Source: Thermoprotei archaeon
GTDB taxonomy: Archaea; Thermoproteota; Thermoprotei_A; Sulfolobales; Ignisphaeraceae
Direction of reading: 5' to 3'
Length of the DNA: 6,314 bases
Assembly: GCA_003661775.1 (NCBI GenBank)
Contig: QMWT01000061.1
Span: forward strand, 1 to 6,314
A program made the position numbers and the translations under genes. The notes under the pieces are model-generated. The model did no database searches. It had not been told where the DNA came from and saw only the letters and a list, made by a program, of their open reading frames with translations. Shown here in pieces: positions 6,193-6,314 of this stretch. The stretch's first letter is position 1. Each line of letters opens with the position of its first letter.

Positions 6193-6314
6193 CTATTCCA
6201 GAGCTATTATGGGCTGCCCAGTCCTAACAGAATCGCCTTCTTTAACAAGCACCTCCTTCACCTTACCACTCCTACCTGCTCTGATCTCCAACTCCATCTT
6301 CATGGATTCAAGAG
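6193..6314 (-). CDS. Biotin carboxyl carrier protein, C-terminal end (partial)
   Basis: The minus strand at the right edge is open for 39 complete codons and ends at TAG (6195-6193). It encodes the C-terminal half of a biotinyl domain. ESMKM carries the biotin-accepting lysine, encoded by AAG at 6300-6298. This is followed by the pattern 'G.VKEVLVKEGDSV..GQPI', the second half of the hammerhead fold shared by biotinyl and lipoyl domains. The MKM motif indicates biotin. The lysine sits about 35 residues from the C-terminus, as expected for BCCP and related carriers. The start and any N-terminal linker lie outside the window, so it could be a stand-alone carrier or the tail of a larger protein. 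It lies 24 bases upstream of the carboxyltransferase and is presumably its partner. No biotin carboxylase gene is visible here. Confidence 0.9.
   Translation of the reverse strand, partial: LESMKMELEIRAGRSGKVKEVLVKEGDSVRTGQPIIALE

Overview
The window looks like a moderate-GC chromosomal segment from a thermophilic archaeon, most likely a crenarchaeon of the Desulfurococcales/Acidilobales type. The support is GGTG-type ribosome binding sites that match the archaeal 16S tail, frequent AGG/AGA and ATA codons, a T-rich stretch after a stop codon instead of a stem-loop terminator, TATA-like boxes, very tight gene packing and archaeal protein families. The genus is not fixed by what I can see.

Layout. 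Positions 1-128 hold the 3' end of an unrecognised plus-strand gene, followed by a 117-base spacer with a T-rich terminator candidate and a TATA-like box. At 246-1427 (+) lies a protein with four CBS domains and a C-terminal domain that resembles the bacterial ribosome hibernation factor HPF/RaiA. It meets the rest of the window tail to tail, with only 3 bases between the two stop codons. From there to the right edge everything is on the minus strand. In transcription order (right to left) these are the end of a biotin carboxyl carrier protein (its biotinylation site is visible), an acyl-CoA carboxylase carboxyltransferase subunit, a TrkH-type potassium channel subunit, a TrkA-type RCK regulatory subunit, and a MscS-type mechanosensitive channel.

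How the genes work together. The carrier protein and carboxyltransferase form one biotin-dependent enzyme (acetyl/propionyl-CoA carboxylase, or a related decarboxylase). TrkH and TrkA form a potassium uptake system, and MscS is the opposing emergency release valve, so the middle of the window is an osmotic and ion homeostasis module. The neighbouring CBS-HPF protein would link nucleotide or energy sensing to ribosome activity, which is an inference from its domains.

The most interesting item is the CBS x4 / HPF-like fusion. A second is a 5' hairpin in the trkH leader, the only complete gene here without a GGTG ribosome binding site. I see no tRNA, rRNA, CRISPR, insertion sequence or phage signature, and no gene-free stretch longer than about 120 bases.
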